From: Nocardia neocaledoniensis
GTDB lineage: Bacteria > Actinomycetota > Actinomycetes > Mycobacteriales > Mycobacteriaceae
Assembly: GCF_029868625.1 (NCBI RefSeq)
Contig: NZ_JARWOJ010000040.1
Coordinates: 1-39,672, forward strand
DNA: 39,672 nucleotides
Reading direction: 5' to 3'
The translations under genes were made by a program, and so were the position numbers. Shown in pieces: positions 15,721 to 25,465 of the stretch. Below the pieces are notes generated by a model. That model was not told the DNA's origin and searched no databases. It saw only the letters and a list, made by a program, of their open reading frames with translations. How positions within the stretch are numbered: position 1 is the first letter of the stretch; every line of letters begins with the position of its first letter.

Positions 15721-15726
15721 TAGGAT
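15721..15726 (+). promoter_or_regulatory. -10 box of leaderless promoter for small hypothetical gene
   Basis: TAGGAT matches TANNNT and lies seven bases before the GTG at 15734, the geometry of leaderless actinobacterial genes. No -35 element is clear. Confidence 0.45.
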
Positions 15727-15733
15727 TCGGCGG

Positions 15734-16057
15734 GTGCCGGCGAGATCTGAGATTGCGCGACTGTTCGACCGCAGGCCCAAGCGGTGGGGAGCCGACGGCG
15801 ACCCCGCGGCATGGGATGCGTTGCGGGACAGAATGTGCGCGCTGCCGGTGCCGACGGATGCCACCGAGTTCGGGGCGGTCCTGCGGCAGGAGTTCACGCG
15901 GCTGGCCGGCGTGGACGTCGAGGACTCCACGGCGCCGAGCGAAGTCGACGCCGGTGGTTACCCGGTGCACCCGGAGACCTGGCGAACCATCCTGCTGCCC
16001 TTGCTGACCACGCGTGCCCGGCAGCTCTACGGCGAGATCCCCACCGAACGTCCCTGA
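15734..16057 (+). CDS. Small hypothetical protein
   Basis: A 107-residue soluble protein, with no signal peptide or membrane segment. It has a basic start ARSEIARLFDRRPKRWG, then GDPAAWDALRDRM, a short acidic middle, and a C-terminal helix ILLPLLTTRARQLYGE. The RPKRWGADGDPAAWDAL segment resembles a conserved stretch found in unnamed actinobacterial proteins. I recognise no function. GTG at 15734 is chosen over the ATG at 15659 because the upstream part is the stem-loop and a TAGGAT box fits a leaderless start. Confidence 0.55.
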   Translation: MPARSEIARLFDRRPKRWGADGDPAAWDALRDRMCALPVPTDATEFGAVLRQEFTRLAGVDVEDSTAPSEVDAGGYPVHPETWRTILLPLLTTRARQLYGEIPTERP

Positions 16058-16117
16058 CCCGACGGAGAACGGACCGGGCGGCCCATCAGAGCCTGGGACA
16101 GCGTGAGCGGTCTCGGC

Positions 16118-16717
16118 CTACCGGTGCTCCGGCAGAGGGACGCGCAGAATCGTGGCGGCGAGTTCCCGTGCGAGGACGCGTGCCTTCGGCGGCGGTACCC
16201 GCCCGGCGATCAGGTACGGCCGCACCACGGCCAGCGGCATGTCGAACAGGGCGAACTGCGCCTGATCCCCGGGTAGGCCCGTCTGCGCGGAGATCGTCTC
16301 GACCAGGGCCTTGATCTCGCGCGCCTGCTGCTCCTGGACGGTCTCGAGCGCGATCTTCGACGCCGCGGACCAGGATTCGGGCTCGAAGACGTGCACCCCG
16401 GCTTGGAGCACGGCGGCCGAGCCCGGGTTCCGGCGGCACCAGTCCACGATCCACTCCGCGGCGCGGACGGCGTCGGCCGCGGTGGGCTGCGCGCCGAGTT
16501 CCCGCAGATACGCCTCCTGAAAGTTCTGCACCGTGTGCACCCAGACCCCGGCCAGCAGTGCGGGCCGGTCGGGGAACCGGTGGTACACAGAGCCGCTCGG
16601 CGCCCCTGTCGTGCGGGCTACCGCACTCATCGTGAGCGCTCGTGCCCCGCCGGACGCGAACAACCCGACCGCGGCCGCCAGGAGCGATTCGGCCGAATGC
16701 GTGGCAGTTCTTCCCAT
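16118..16717 (-). CDS. TetR/AcrR-family transcriptional regulator
   Basis: A 199-residue repressor. The HTH is at about residues 9-54: SLLAAAVGLFASGGARALTM, then SAVARTTGAPSGSVYHRFPDRPALL. The C-terminal domain has EAYLRELGAQ and an Arg/Trp-rich helix EWIVDWCRRNPG. It is divergent from the thioesterase gene, with a 9-bp dyad pair in the 60-base gap, so the probable targets are itself and the thioesterase/molybdopterin oxidoreductase pair. It is convergent with the small hypothetical gene. No ribosome site is clear before ATG 16717. Confidence 0.88.
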   Translation of the reverse strand: MGRTATHSAESLLAAAVGLFASGGARALTMSAVARTTGAPSGSVYHRFPDRPALLAGVWVHTVQNFQEAYLRELGAQPTAADAVRAAEWIVDWCRRNPGSAAVLQAGVHVFEPESWSAASKIALETVQEQQAREIKALVETISAQTGLPGDQAQFALFDMPLAVVRPYLIAGRVPPPKARVLARELAATILRVPLPEHR

Positions 16718-16719
16718 AG

Positions 16720-16766
16720 TTCTAGAGATTATGCTCTACTTTCTTTTTAGGGAGAAGTCTCTAGAA
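16720..16766. promoter_or_regulatory. Operator dyad between TetR and thioesterase genes
   Basis: TTCTAGAGA (16720-16728) and TCTCTAGAA (16758-16766) are perfect inverted repeats 29 bases apart. The DNA between is AT-rich, with TATGCT and TACTTT as candidate -10 boxes. Each arm also contains the palindrome CTAG. The arms lie next to both start codons. Confidence 0.65.
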
Positions 16767-16777
16767 AGGTGGCGGGA

Positions 16778-17206
16778 ATGACCGTGATCGAACTGGACAC
16801 CGCGCAGCGGGTGCTGGCGGCTCAGCCGTTCAACGAGGTGGTGGGCGCGCGACTCGTCGCGTTCGGCGACAGCGAGGCCGTGCTCGAACTCGACATCGCC
16901 GATCGGCACCGGCAACAGTTCGGGGTGGTCCACGGCGGGGTACTGGCCTACTGCGCCGACAACGCGCTCACCTTCGCGGCAGGCACCGTCCTCGGCGCGA
17001 GCATCCTGACCACCGAGGTGACGGTGAAATACCTGCACGCCGCGCGACATGGCACACTCCGCACCACCGCGGTCGTCGACCACCACAACCGCCGCCAGGC
17101 GTTGTGCAGCGCCCGGATCGAGGTCGTCGACGCGGAGGGCGCCACGACAGTCTGCGCGCTGGCCACCGGAACCGCGCGACTGGCCGAACCCAGGACACCC
17201 GCGTGA
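16778..17206 (+). CDS. PaaI-family (hotdog-fold) acyl-CoA thioesterase
   Basis: A 142-residue hotdog-fold protein of normal length. The family motif is VVHGGVLAYCADNAL (50-64), with the HGG turn at 52-54 and the acidic catalytic residue Asp61. TTEVTVKYLHAA follows at about 81-92. Members hydrolyse acyl- or aryl-CoA thioesters. ATG at 16778 has AAGGTGG five bases upstream, so the GTG at 16769 is not used. Its stop overlaps the next start (GTGA), which means translational coupling to the molybdopterin oxidoreductase. It is probably repressed by the divergent TetR. Confidence 0.87.
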   Translation: MTVIELDTAQRVLAAQPFNEVVGARLVAFGDSEAVLELDIADRHRQQFGVVHGGVLAYCADNALTFAAGTVLGASILTTEVTVKYLHAARHGTLRTTAVVDHHNRRQALCSARIEVVDAEGATTVCALATGTARLAEPRTPA

Positions 17207-17904
17207 GCGTGCGCGACGGCGAACTCGCCCACGACCCGCTACCGCACTACGGCACGAGCGAGCACCGACTGCCACCCGGTCAGACCGCGGACGACCTGCG
17301 GCGCTTCGGTTTACCGGCGTACGCGACGAGGCGCCCGACGCTTCCGGCCGAGCCGCGCCTGGTCGTGCGCGTCGGGCAGCGCGGGCGAGACGACATGCCG
17401 GTCACCGAGCTCCTGAAGACCCATCGTGTGAACCAGGTCGGCGATCTGCACTGCGTGACCACCTGGAGTGCCGTCGACCTGCGGTGGAGTGGGGTGGCTT
17501 TTCGCGTGGTCCACGAATGGGTCCACGACAGACTCGGCGTACCGCCATCGGCCCGATGGGTGCGGTTCCGCGGACTCGACGGCTTCCACTGCTGCCTGCG
17601 CATCGACGACGCGATGGCCGCGGACGTGCTGCTGGCCGACCAGCTCGGCGGGCAGCCGCTCACCCCCGACCACGGAGCCCCGATCCGCCTGGTCGCACCG
17701 GCCCACTACGGCTACAAGAGCGTCAAACACGTCGCTGCCATCGACTACCTCGCCGCCTACCGGCCCGGGCCCGCGGGCTGGATGGCGCACCCGAGAGCAC
17801 GCGTCGCGCACGAGGAACGCAGCAGATTCCTGCCGGGCCGGGTGTGGCGGCCGGTCTGGCGCGCGGCGGTTCCCCTGGTCCGGCGCCGATACGACGGAGC
17901 GTGA
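17203..17904 (+). CDS. Molybdopterin-dependent oxidoreductase (sulfite-oxidase fold)
   Basis: A 233-residue protein with the SUOX/YedY fold. The molybdenum-ligand Cys is Cys84 in HCVTTWS, followed by VDLRWSGVAFRVV. The late GYKSVKHVAAIDY segment binds the cofactor phosphate in the family. There is no Tat signal, so it probably acts in the cytosol, unlike YedY/MsrP. GTG at 17203 overlaps the thioesterase stop by four bases. An open frame running further upstream is a shadow. The substrate is unknown. Pairing with a CoA thioesterase under one TetR is unusual and gives no clear pathway. Confidence 0.85.
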   Translation: MSVRDGELAHDPLPHYGTSEHRLPPGQTADDLRRFGLPAYATRRPTLPAEPRLVVRVGQRGRDDMPVTELLKTHRVNQVGDLHCVTTWSAVDLRWSGVAFRVVHEWVHDRLGVPPSARWVRFRGLDGFHCCLRIDDAMAADVLLADQLGGQPLTPDHGAPIRLVAPAHYGYKSVKHVAAIDYLAAYRPGPAGWMAHPRARVAHEERSRFLPGRVWRPVWRAAVPLVRRRYDGA

Positions 17905-17941
17905 ACGAGCTGGATGCGGCGACCAGACCGACAGGGTCAGG

Positions 17942-18566
17942 TCAGCGCGTGCAGGTCATCGCGGCCAGCGCCGCGGAGAGAGCGGGCAGTGTTGTCGCGG
18001 ACCAGAATTCGCCGCCGCCACGCTGCGCGATCTCGCGTAGCGACTCCGGATCGGCGGGAACCGGGACCCGGTGTGCTGCACCGCTGCCGTCCGGGACGTC
18101 CACCACGCCGTCGGCGGTACCGAGCGAGATCGTCGAGACGACGATGTCCTTGCGAAGTGCCTCCGCGGCCGCGGTGGGTGAAGATGGCCTCGCCGGTGGC
18201 GGTGCGCTCGGCCAGTTCGATCGACTCCACCGCGGCGAGGAACGGCCCGCGGTCGGTGCTCGGCATCGCCTGGAGCTGGGCGGTCCCCGCGAAGGTGGTC
18301 AGCCCGAGGCCGGTGTCAGGGCGGAGCGCGAGGGCGTATTCGCGCACGGCCTGCTGCGCGACGTGGAGCCTGCTGGGCGAGACGTCGGTCGCCTGCATGG
18401 ACAGCGAGACGTCGAGCACCACCATCACTCCGGCGTCACACACGGTGGTGTTCGCCGTGGCCGGACGTGCCGACCCGGAAATCGTTCGGGCGCATCCCGT
18501 CCCGACGAGGGCGAGCGCTGCCAGGAACACCGCGACAGCGGATCGTGTCCTGCGGCGACGTGGCAC
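17942..18566 (-). pseudogene. VWA-domain lipoprotein, broken by internal deletion and frameshift
   Basis: The start is intact: basic MPRRRR, hydrophobic helix, lipobox VGTGC with Cys25, then a VWA domain with the first MIDAS motif DVSLS (52-56) and TATGEAIFT. At about 18165-18185 the frame changes. Downstream coding continues in another frame (EALRKDIVVSTISLGT, then PADPESLREIAQRGGGEFW) to a stop at 17942. The usual VWA segment between GEAIFT and the VSTISLGT strand, with the remaining MIDAS residues, is missing, so more than a single base is lost. The unshifted frame ends at 17937 with an arginine-rich nonsense tail. It is either a decayed gene or an assembly deletion. It is the last gene after nuoN and the methyltransferase, 12 bases downstream. 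Confidence 0.75.
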
Positions 18567-18578
18567 CGCGCCAGGCTA

Positions 18579-19223
18579 TCAGCTCGGCCGACGACGGACG
18601 GTGGCGAGCCAGGCAGGGGAGGCGGCGCTGAATCGTGTTCGGAGAGTTTCCGGTTCGATCGCCACGACCTGCCAGTCCACCCCGGATTCGAACGGTTCGG
18701 CCACCGCCGCCCGGCTCATCGGGTGGGGCCCCGGTGTGGGGCCGGTGTCGCTGAAGCACAGGATGTGGACGGTACCGCCGGGTTCGACGACCCCGGCCAA
18801 GCTGCTCGCGTAGTCCGCGCGCTCGGTGGCGTCGAAAGTGTGGAACAGGCCGCAGTCCAGCACCGTTCGGAAGGTGCGCGCCAGCAGCGGGAGCCGTAGC
18901 GCGTCGCCCACCGTGAAGGTGGCGTCGAACCCGCGGGCGGTGGCGCGGCGGTTGGCGGTCGCCACCGCGGTCGCGGAAACATCGACGCCGAACACCGACA
19001 GTCCGCGCGCGGCCAGGTAGAGCGCGTTCTCGCCGGTCCCGCACCCGGCGTCGAGAACCTGCCCCGAGAAACCGCCGGTCTCGGCCAGCCGCACGACCGC
19101 CGGCTGGGGCTCGTCGAGGTCCCACGGCGGCGGCCCGTCCTGATACGACGCGTCCCAGGGCCGCCCCGACTGCCGTTCGTGGCTCGTCGGGGGACGGTCC
19201 CGTGGCGCCTCGCCCGTGGGCAT
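18579..19223 (-). CDS. Class I SAM-dependent methyltransferase
   Basis: A 214-residue methyltransferase. Motif I is VLDAGCGTGENALYLA (57-72), followed by the acidic FGVDVSATAV loop and DCGLFHTF, a pattern close to the thiopurine-methyltransferase-like group. The substrate is unknown. Its ATG lies one base after the nuoN stop, so it is probably translated by coupling and co-transcribed with complex I. That may be only the operon end, or may mark a role in respiratory-chain or quinone chemistry; this is inference. It has no separate ribosome site. Confidence 0.85.
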   Translation of the reverse strand: MPTGEAPRDRPPTSHERQSGRPWDASYQDGPPPWDLDEPQPAVVRLAETGGFSGQVLDAGCGTGENALYLAARGLSVFGVDVSATAVATANRRATARGFDATFTVGDALRLPLLARTFRTVLDCGLFHTFDATERADYASSLAGVVEPGGTVHILCFSDTGPTPGPHPMSRAAVAEPFESGVDWQVVAIEPETLRTRFSAASPAWLATVRRRPS

Positions 19224-19224
19224 G

Positions 19225-20847
19225 TCAGCGCAGGAACGTGGCCGCGTTCTCGGCCAGATCGAGGACCGGCTGCGGGAAAAGACCCAACAGCACGGTGGCG
19301 CCCGCGGTGAACGCGACCACCAGGGTCGTCGCGAACGGCGCCGTCACGGTCGGGGCGTCGGCCGGGGGATCGGTGAAGAACATCAGCACGATCACCCGCA
19401 CGTAGAAGAACGCGGCGATCGCGCTGCACACGACGCCGACGATGACGAGCGGGGTGTAGCCGGCGCCGCCCGCTGCGGCGAACACGGCGAACTTGCTGAC
19501 GAACCCACTCGTCAACGGCAGGCCCGCGAAGGAGAGCAGCAGCAGCGCGAACACCGAAGCCAGCCACGGGGATCGCCGACCGAGTCCGGCCCACCGCGAC
19601 AGCGCGGTCGCCTCGTCACCCGAGGAATCCCGCACCAGCGTGACGACCGCGAACGCGCCGACCGTGCCGAGCCCGTAAGCCAGCAGATAGAACAGGACCG
19701 CCGCGACCCCGGCATCATCGGCCGCGACCAGACCGACGAGCAGGAACCCGGCATGGGCGATCGACGAGTACGCCAGCATCCGCTTCACGTCGGTCTGGGT
19801 GATCGCCATGACCGCACCGACCACCATCGTCGCCACCGCGACCGCCGCGAGCACCGGCCGCCAGTCGTCGCGCAGCGCGTCGACACCGACCATGAGCACG
19901 CGCATGGTCGCGCCGACCGCGGCGATCTTGGTGGCCGCCGACATGAACGCCGTGATCGGGGTCGGCGCGCCCTGGTACACGTCGGGCACCCACGCCTGGA
20001 ACGGCGCCGCGCCGATCTTGAACAGCAACCCGACCGCGAGCATCGCGATGCCGAGCAGCGCCAGGGTCGCGTTCTCGGGTTGCTTGTCCAGTGCCGCACC
20101 GATTCCCGGCAGCGAGACAGTGCCGGTCTGGCCGTACAGAAGCGCCACCCCGTAGAGGAAGAAGGCCGAGGAGAACGCGCCGAGCAGGAAGTACTTGAGC
20201 GCCGCCTCCTGCGAGAGCAGCCGCCGCCGCCGAGCCAGCCCACACAGCAGATACAGCGGCAGCGACAGCACCTCGAGCGCGACGAACATCGTCAGCAGGT
20301 CGTTGGCCGCGGGGAACAGCAGCAGACCGCCGAGCGCGAGCATGGTCAGCGGGAACACCTCGGTGGTCGACACCCCCGACCGCACCGCGGCCAGCTCGTG
20401 CGCGCTGCCCGGCACGGCCGAGGCCTGCGGGGTGAACGCGTCGACACCGCGGTCGAGCACGGCCGCCGCCCGGCTCCAGGTGCCGGGGCCGCTGCGTGCG
20501 CGGGGGACCGCGCCGCGTTCGGCGATGAGCAGCAGGCCGAGCAACGCGACGATCAGGATCGTGCCCTGCAGGAACAGCGCCACCCCATCGATCGCGACGG
20601 CGCCGACCACGGCGGTACCCTCGGTCCCCGCCAGCAGCACCACAGCCACCAGCGCGGCGAGCACCCCGGCCAGGCCGAGGACCAGCTGGGTCCGATAGCG
20701 CGCGGATCGCGGCACGAACGCCTCGACCAGCACACCGACGACACCGACCGTGAACACGATCAGCATCGGGGCCAGCAGGTGGTACTCGATGCTCGGCGCG
20801 GGCAGGGTGGCCGCGAGGTCGTTGATGATCACGGTATCCGTCCTCAT
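19225..20847 (-). CDS. nuoN: NADH-quinone oxidoreductase subunit N
   Basis: A 540-residue Mrp-type antiporter-like subunit in the membrane arm of complex I, with about 14 hydrophobic helices. Family marks are KIGAAPFQAWVPDVYQGAPT (functional Lys and Pro), AALKYFLLGAFSS and the TDVKRMLAYSSIAHAG stretch. The ATG at 20847 overlaps the nuoM stop by four bases (ATGA). A GTG at 20832 has a better AGGA ribosome site and may be the true start. It couples quinone reduction to proton translocation with L and M. It is followed directly by a methyltransferase gene. Confidence 0.97.
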   Translation of the reverse strand: MRTDTVIINDLAATLPAPSIEYHLLAPMLIVFTVGVVGVLVEAFVPRSARYRTQLVLGLAGVLAALVAVVLLAGTEGTAVVGAVAIDGVALFLQGTILIVALLGLLLIAERGAVPRARSGPGTWSRAAAVLDRGVDAFTPQASAVPGSAHELAAVRSGVSTTEVFPLTMLALGGLLLFPAANDLLTMFVALEVLSLPLYLLCGLARRRRLLSQEAALKYFLLGAFSSAFFLYGVALLYGQTGTVSLPGIGAALDKQPENATLALLGIAMLAVGLLFKIGAAPFQAWVPDVYQGAPTPITAFMSAATKIAAVGATMRVLMVGVDALRDDWRPVLAAVAVATMVVGAVMAITQTDVKRMLAYSSIAHAGFLLVGLVAADDAGVAAVLFYLLAYGLGTVGAFAVVTLVRDSSGDEATALSRWAGLGRRSPWLASVFALLLLSFAGLPLTSGFVSKFAVFAAAGGAGYTPLVIVGVVCSAIAAFFYVRVIVLMFFTDPPADAPTVTAPFATTLVVAFTAGATVLLGLFPQPVLDLAENAATFLR

Positions 20848-22466
20848 TTGTGTCCGCCCGAGGGCGGGGTGGCCGCGCCTGCTTCGGGAGCGGGGACCGT
20901 CGGAGCGGGATCGTGCTTACCGATCGTGGACAGGGTGTGTCCGACCGCGGGATCGACCATGTCCAGAATCGGTTTCGGGTAGAAGCCGAGGACCAGCAGG
21001 GCGACCAGCAGCGGCACCACGACGGCGAGTTCGCGCGGGACCAGATCGCGCAGGTTCTCGTTGCCCTGCTTCAGCGGGCCGGTCATCATCCGCTGGTACA
21101 TCCACAGCACGTAGATCGCGGCCAGCACCAGCGCACCGGTCGCGATGACGGCGGCCACCTTGTATTTGCCGAAAGTGCCGACAAGGACCAGGAATTCGCT
21201 GACGAACGGCGCGAGACCGGGCAGTGACAGGGTCGCCAGGCCGGCGATGAAGAATGTGCCGGCCAGCACCGGCGCGACCTTCTGCACCCCGCCGAAATCG
21301 GCGATCATCCTGGTGCCGCGCCGCGAGACGAGGAATCCGGCGATGAGGAACAGCGCGGCCGTGGACAGTCCGTGGTTGACCATGTACAGCGTCGCGCCGG
21401 ACTGCGCCTGGGTGGTCATCGCGAAGATGCCCAGGATGATGAAGCCGAAGTGGGAGATGGAGGTGTAGGCGATCAGGCGCATCACATCGGTCTGCCCGAT
21501 CGCCAGCAGCGCGCCGTAGAGGATGCCGATCACGGCCAGGGTGATCACCAACGGCGCGAACGTGTCCGAGGCCAGCGGGAACAGCAGCAGGCAGTAGCGG
21601 AGCATGCCGAAGGTACCCACCTTGTCGACCACCGCCATCATCAGGACCGCGCTCGACGGTGTCGCCGAGACCGCGGCATCGGGCAGCCAGGTGTGCAGCG
21701 GCCACAGCGGCGCCTTCACCGCGAAGGCGAACATGAACCCGAGGAACAGCGCGTTGACGACGGCGGTGCTGCCGCCGAGCTCGCCGTTGTTGGCCGCGGC
21801 GACCACGACCCGCAGGTCGAAGGTGCCCGCCGAGCCCTCGCCGAGTCCGGCCTGCGCGGTGAGCACGTACAGCCCGATCACCGCGGCCAGCATGATCAGC
21901 CCGCCGAACAGGTTGTACAGCAGGAACTTCACCGCGGCGCGGGAGCGTTGCGCGCGCACCGCGGCATCGCTGGTGCGTGGTCCGAAGCCGCCGATGAGGA
22001 AGTACATCGGGATGAGCATCGCTTCGAAGAACACGTAGAACAGCAGGATGTCGAGCGCCAGGAACGAGATCAGCACCATCGACTCGACCAGCAGCATCAA
22101 CGCGAGGTAGATGTGCGCGGTCTTGCGGCCGTCGCCCGCGGCGCGGTCGTCGTTCCAGCCGGCCAGGATCAGCAGCGGCAGCAGGACCGCCGTCAGCAGG
22201 ACCAGTGCGGTGGCGATGCCGTCCAGACCCAGGGTGTAGCCCACACCGAACGCCGGGATCCACTCGTGTTCCTCGACGAACTGATACTGCGCGCCACCCG
22301 GCTGGAACCGCACCGCCAGGGTGACGGCGAGCGCGAGCACACCGATCGACACCGCGAACGCCAACGCGCGCGCCACATTCCGCCGCGCGGCCGGCACGAC
22401 GAGTACCGCCGCCGCGCCGATCGCGGGCGCGAGCCAGAGCGTCGTCAGCCAGGGAAACGAGTTCAC
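20844..22466 (-). CDS. nuoM: NADH-quinone oxidoreductase subunit M
   Basis: A 540-residue antiporter-like membrane subunit of complex I. It has the broken-helix region [20 protein letters not shown] with the key Lys, and a Glu-containing helix [20 protein letters not shown]. The C-terminal tail is short and Ala/Pro-rich. GTG start at 22466 overlaps the nuoL stop (GTGA) and ATG of nuoN overlaps its own stop, so L, M and N are translationally coupled. Length is normal. Confidence 0.97.
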   Translation of the reverse strand: MNSFPWLTTLWLAPAIGAAAVLVVPAARRNVARALAFAVSIGVLALAVTLAVRFQPGGAQYQFVEEHEWIPAFGVGYTLGLDGIATALVLLTAVLLPLLILAGWNDDRAAGDGRKTAHIYLALMLLVESMVLISFLALDILLFYVFFEAMLIPMYFLIGGFGPRTSDAAVRAQRSRAAVKFLLYNLFGGLIMLAAVIGLYVLTAQAGLGEGSAGTFDLRVVVAAANNGELGGSTAVVNALFLGFMFAFAVKAPLWPLHTWLPDAAVSATPSSAVLMMAVVDKVGTFGMLRYCLLLFPLASDTFAPLVITLAVIGILYGALLAIGQTDVMRLIAYTSISHFGFIILGIFAMTTQAQSGATLYMVNHGLSTAALFLIAGFLVSRRGTRMIADFGGVQKVAPVLAGTFFIAGLATLSLPGLAPFVSEFLVLVGTFGKYKVAAVIATGALVLAAIYVLWMYQRMMTGPLKQGNENLRDLVPRELAVVVPLLVALLVLGFYPKPILDMVDPAVGHTLSTIGKHDPAPTVPAPEAGAATPPSGGHK

Positions 22467-24349
22467 CAGAACCTCACCGCCAGCAGGGCAGCGGCCACCA
22501 GGGCCGCGCCGGTGAACATGGACAGGGCATAGGAGCGCACGAAGCCGGTCTGTATCCGCCGGACTCGCGCCGAGAGACCGCCGATCCCGGCGGCCGTGCC
22601 GTTGACGATGCCGTCGACACCCCGCGCGTCGAGGAACACCAGTGCCCGGGTGAGATGACGGCCCGGCCGTTCGAACACCGCTTCGTTGATCGCGTCGCCG
22701 TAGAGGTCCTCGCGGGCCGCCGTGGTGAGCACGGTGACCGGTTCGGGTGCGGTCTCGGGGACCGCGCTCTCGGCGTACTTGCGGTAGGCGACCGCGACAC
22801 CGATGGCTACGGCGGTCAGCGCCAGCGCGGTCACGGCCCAGGCGGGCACGACCGGTTCGGCGTGATGGGAGCCGACCACGGGTTCGAGCCAGTTCTGCAG
22901 CGACGAGCCCCAGACGAACAGCCCACCCGCGAAGACCGACCCGAACGCGAGCAGGATCATGGGCCCGGTCATCACCGCGGGCGCCTCGTGCGGGTGGGTG
23001 TCGGGCTGCCAGCGTCGCTCGCCGAAGAACGTCATCAGCATGACGCGGGTCATGTAGAAGGCGGTCAGCGCGGCGCCGAGAAGCGTGACCGCGCCGAGCA
23101 GGATGCCGACCGTGCCGCCGTGGTCGAAGGCGACCTCGATGATCTTGTCCTTGGAGAAGAATCCCGAGAACGGCGGAACACCGATGATCGCCAGGTAGCC
23201 CAGACCGAAGGTGACGAACGTGATCGGCAGCAGCGTGCGCAGACCGCCGTAGCGGCGCATGTCGGTCTCGTCGTTCATCGCGTGCATCACCGAGCCGGCG
23301 CCGAGGAACAGTCCGGCCTTGAAGAAGCCGTGCGTGAGCAGGTGCATGATCGCGAAGGCGTAGCCGGCGGGGCCGAGGCCGACGGCCAGGATCATGTAGC
23401 CGATCTGGCTCATGGTCGAGGCGGCCAGTGCCTTCTTGATGTCGTCCTTGGCACAGCCGACGATCGCGCCGAACAGCAGCGTGACCGCCCCGACGGCCAG
23501 CACCGCGGCCTGCGCGGTGGGGGCGAGGTCGTAGATCGGGTTGGCGCGGGCGATGAGATACACGCCCGCGGTGACCATGGTGGCGGCGTGGATGAGCGCC
23601 GAGACCGGGGTGGGGCCTTCCATCGCGTCGCCGAGCCAGGACTGCAGCGGCACCTGCGCGGATTTGCCGCAGGCGGCCAGCAACAGCAGCAGCCCGATGG
23701 CGGTGAGCGTGCCCTCGCTCGCTCCCGGCGTCGCCGCGAACACGGTGCGGAAGTCGAAGGAGCCGAAGGTGGCGAACATCGTCATCATGGCGATCGCCAG
23801 CCCCATGTCGCCGACCCGGTTGACGATGAACGCCTTCTTGGCGGCGGTGGCCGCGGACGGCTTCTCGTACCAGAAGCCGATCAGCAGGTAGGACGCCAGG
23901 CCCACCCCTTCCCAGCCGAGGTAGAGCACCAGGAAATTGTCGGCCAGGACCAGCACGAGCATGGCGGCCAGGAACAGGTTGAGGTAGCCGAAGAAGCGCC
24001 GCCTGCCCGGATCGTGGCTCATGTAGCCGATCGAATAGAGGTGGATCAGCGAGCCGACGCCGGTGATCAGCAGGGCGAAACAGATCGAGAGCTGATCGAG
24101 TTGCAACCCGAACCCGACCTGCAGGTCACCGGTGGGCACCCAGCGGAACAGCTCGAGGTGGATCGCCCGGTCGGTGTCCGCGCGGCCGAGCATGCCGGCG
24201 AACGCGATCGCGGCGACGGCGAACGACGCCAGCGCGGCGGCGGTGCCGAGGTAGGCACCCCAGCGGTCGGCGCGATGTCCGAGCAGGAGCAACACGATCG
24301 CGCCCGCCAGCGGGAGGGCGGGCAGCAGCCACAACGTCGCGGTACCCAT
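22463..24349 (-). CDS. nuoL: NADH-quinone oxidoreductase subunit L
   Basis: A 628-residue distal antiporter-like subunit of complex I. It has 14 or more core helices, then the C-terminal lateral helix that runs along M and N. Signature: [20 protein letters not shown], then [20 protein letters not shown]. It has Gln where many bacteria have His (PLQSWLGD), which is usual in mycobacteria and relatives. Start ATG is one base after the nuoK stop. Confidence 0.97.
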   Translation of the reverse strand: MGTATLWLLPALPLAGAIVLLLLGHRADRWGAYLGTAAALASFAVAAIAFAGMLGRADTDRAIHLELFRWVPTGDLQVGFGLQLDQLSICFALLITGVGSLIHLYSIGYMSHDPGRRRFFGYLNLFLAAMLVLVLADNFLVLYLGWEGVGLASYLLIGFWYEKPSAATAAKKAFIVNRVGDMGLAIAMMTMFATFGSFDFRTVFAATPGASEGTLTAIGLLLLLAACGKSAQVPLQSWLGDAMEGPTPVSALIHAATMVTAGVYLIARANPIYDLAPTAQAAVLAVGAVTLLFGAIVGCAKDDIKKALAASTMSQIGYMILAVGLGPAGYAFAIMHLLTHGFFKAGLFLGAGSVMHAMNDETDMRRYGGLRTLLPITFVTFGLGYLAIIGVPPFSGFFSKDKIIEVAFDHGGTVGILLGAVTLLGAALTAFYMTRVMLMTFFGERRWQPDTHPHEAPAVMTGPMILLAFGSVFAGGLFVWGSSLQNWLEPVVGSHHAEPVVPAWAVTALALTAVAIGVAVAYRKYAESAVPETAPEPVTVLTTAAREDLYGDAINEAVFERPGRHLTRALVFLDARGVDGIVNGTAAGIGGLSARVRRIQTGFVRSYALSMFTGAALVAAALLAVRFW

Positions 24350-24350
24350 G

Positions 24351-24650
24351 TCAGAACTTCAGCAGGTTGGCGTCGTCGACCGAGGTCGACCGGCGGGCAC
24401 GGAAGATCGTCATGATGATGGCCAGGCCGACGACGACCTCGGCGGCCGCGACGACCATGGTGAAGAACGCGATCACCTGACCGTCGAGGTTGCTGTGCAG
24501 GCGGGCGAAGGTGACGAAGGCCAGGTTCACCGCGTTGAGCATCAGCTCGATGCACATGAACACCACGATGGCGTTGCGGCGCAACAGCACTCCCGCGGCG
24601 CCGATGGTGAACAACAGCGCGGACAGGAACAGATAGTTCTCGGGGTTCAC
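24351..24650 (-). CDS. nuoK: NADH-quinone oxidoreductase subunit K
   Basis: A 99-residue subunit with three transmembrane helices. The conserved acidic residue in [15 protein letters not shown] and a second Glu in the [11 protein letters not shown] helix are both present. These are the proton-path glutamates of the family. GTG start overlaps the nuoJ stop (GTGA). Confidence 0.97.
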   Translation of the reverse strand: MNPENYLFLSALLFTIGAAGVLLRRNAIVVFMCIELMLNAVNLAFVTFARLHSNLDGQVIAFFTMVVAAAEVVVGLAIIMTIFRARRSTSVDDANLLKF

Positions 24651-25465
24651 CGGGTGCCTTCCTCGTCGGCCGTCGGGGTGACGTCGCTGCCCGCGCCGAC
24701 CGAGAGCGCGGCGGCCTCGGTGTGCGCGCGGGTGCGGCGGTGACGCAGGATCGTGCTCACCGACAGTTCGGCGAAGCTGCCGTCGGGGAGCTGGGCGGGG
24801 CTGTCGACGGCGTTGTGCCTGGCGTACACCCCGGGCGTGGGCTGCGGAGTGGCTCGTTCGCCCGCGGTGCGGAAGCGGTCACGTGACATCTCGCGCTGGC
24901 CGCGCCGTGGCGTGAACTGCTCACGGTGGGCCAGCACCATCGCGCCGATGGTGGCGGTGATGAGCAGCGCGCCGGTCAGTTCGAAGGCCCAGACGTAGCG
25001 CAAGAAGATGAGTTCGGCGAGTTCGGCGATGACGTCGCGGCCACCGAATCCACGGGCGGGGTAGGTGATCGCGCTGTCGCGCAGAGCCGCGCCGATCCCG
25101 CCGATGAGCAGCAGCCCGAACCCGACGCCGACGACGGCGGCCGCGATGCGCTGGCCGCGCAACGTCTCCCGCAGCGATTCGGCGGAGTCGACGCCGACGA
25201 GCATCAGCACGAACAGGAACAGCATCATCACCGCGCCGGTGTAGACGACGATCTGGACGACACCGAGGAACAGCGCGCCCTGGGCGATGTAGAACACGGC
25301 GAGCGCGATCATGGTGGCGGCCAGGCACAGTGCCGAGTGCACGGCCTTGGCGGCGGTCACCATGCCGAGCGCGCCGAGGACCGCGATCGGGGCGAGAACC
25401 CAGAACAGCACGGCCTCGCCGGTGGCGGTGCCGGGGATGTCGGCGGCGAGCAGGGTGGTGGTCAT
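24647..25465 (-). CDS. nuoJ: NADH-quinone oxidoreductase subunit J
   Basis: A 272-residue subunit with five membrane helices in the first 180 residues ([20 protein letters not shown] is the conserved third helix). A long hydrophilic C-terminal tail follows, typical of actinobacteria. The true start is ATG 25465 with GGAGGTG five bases upstream. The frame upstream of it overlaps nuoI and is not translated. It overlaps the end of the nuoHI frame by four bases (ATGA). Confidence 0.96.
   Translation of the reverse strand: MTTTLLAADIPGTATGEAVLFWVLAPIAVLGALGMVTAAKAVHSALCLAATMIALAVFYIAQGALFLGVVQIVVYTGAVMMLFLFVLMLVGVDSAESLRETLRGQRIAAAVVGVGFGLLLIGGIGAALRDSAITYPARGFGGRDVIAELAELIFLRYVWAFELTGALLITATIGAMVLAHREQFTPRRGQREMSRDRFRTAGERATPQPTPGVYARHNAVDSPAQLPDGSFAELSVSTILRHRRTRAHTEAAALSVGAGSDVTPTADEEGTR

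Noticed and set aside
19216..20982. 588-codon plus-strand frame opposite nuoN
   Set aside because: It is rich in Arg, Gln, His and Glu with no domain, the typical antisense shadow of a GC-rich membrane protein gene.
22655..24415. 586-codon plus-strand frame opposite nuoL
   Set aside because: Same composition as the other shadows; nuoL on the minus strand is unmistakable.
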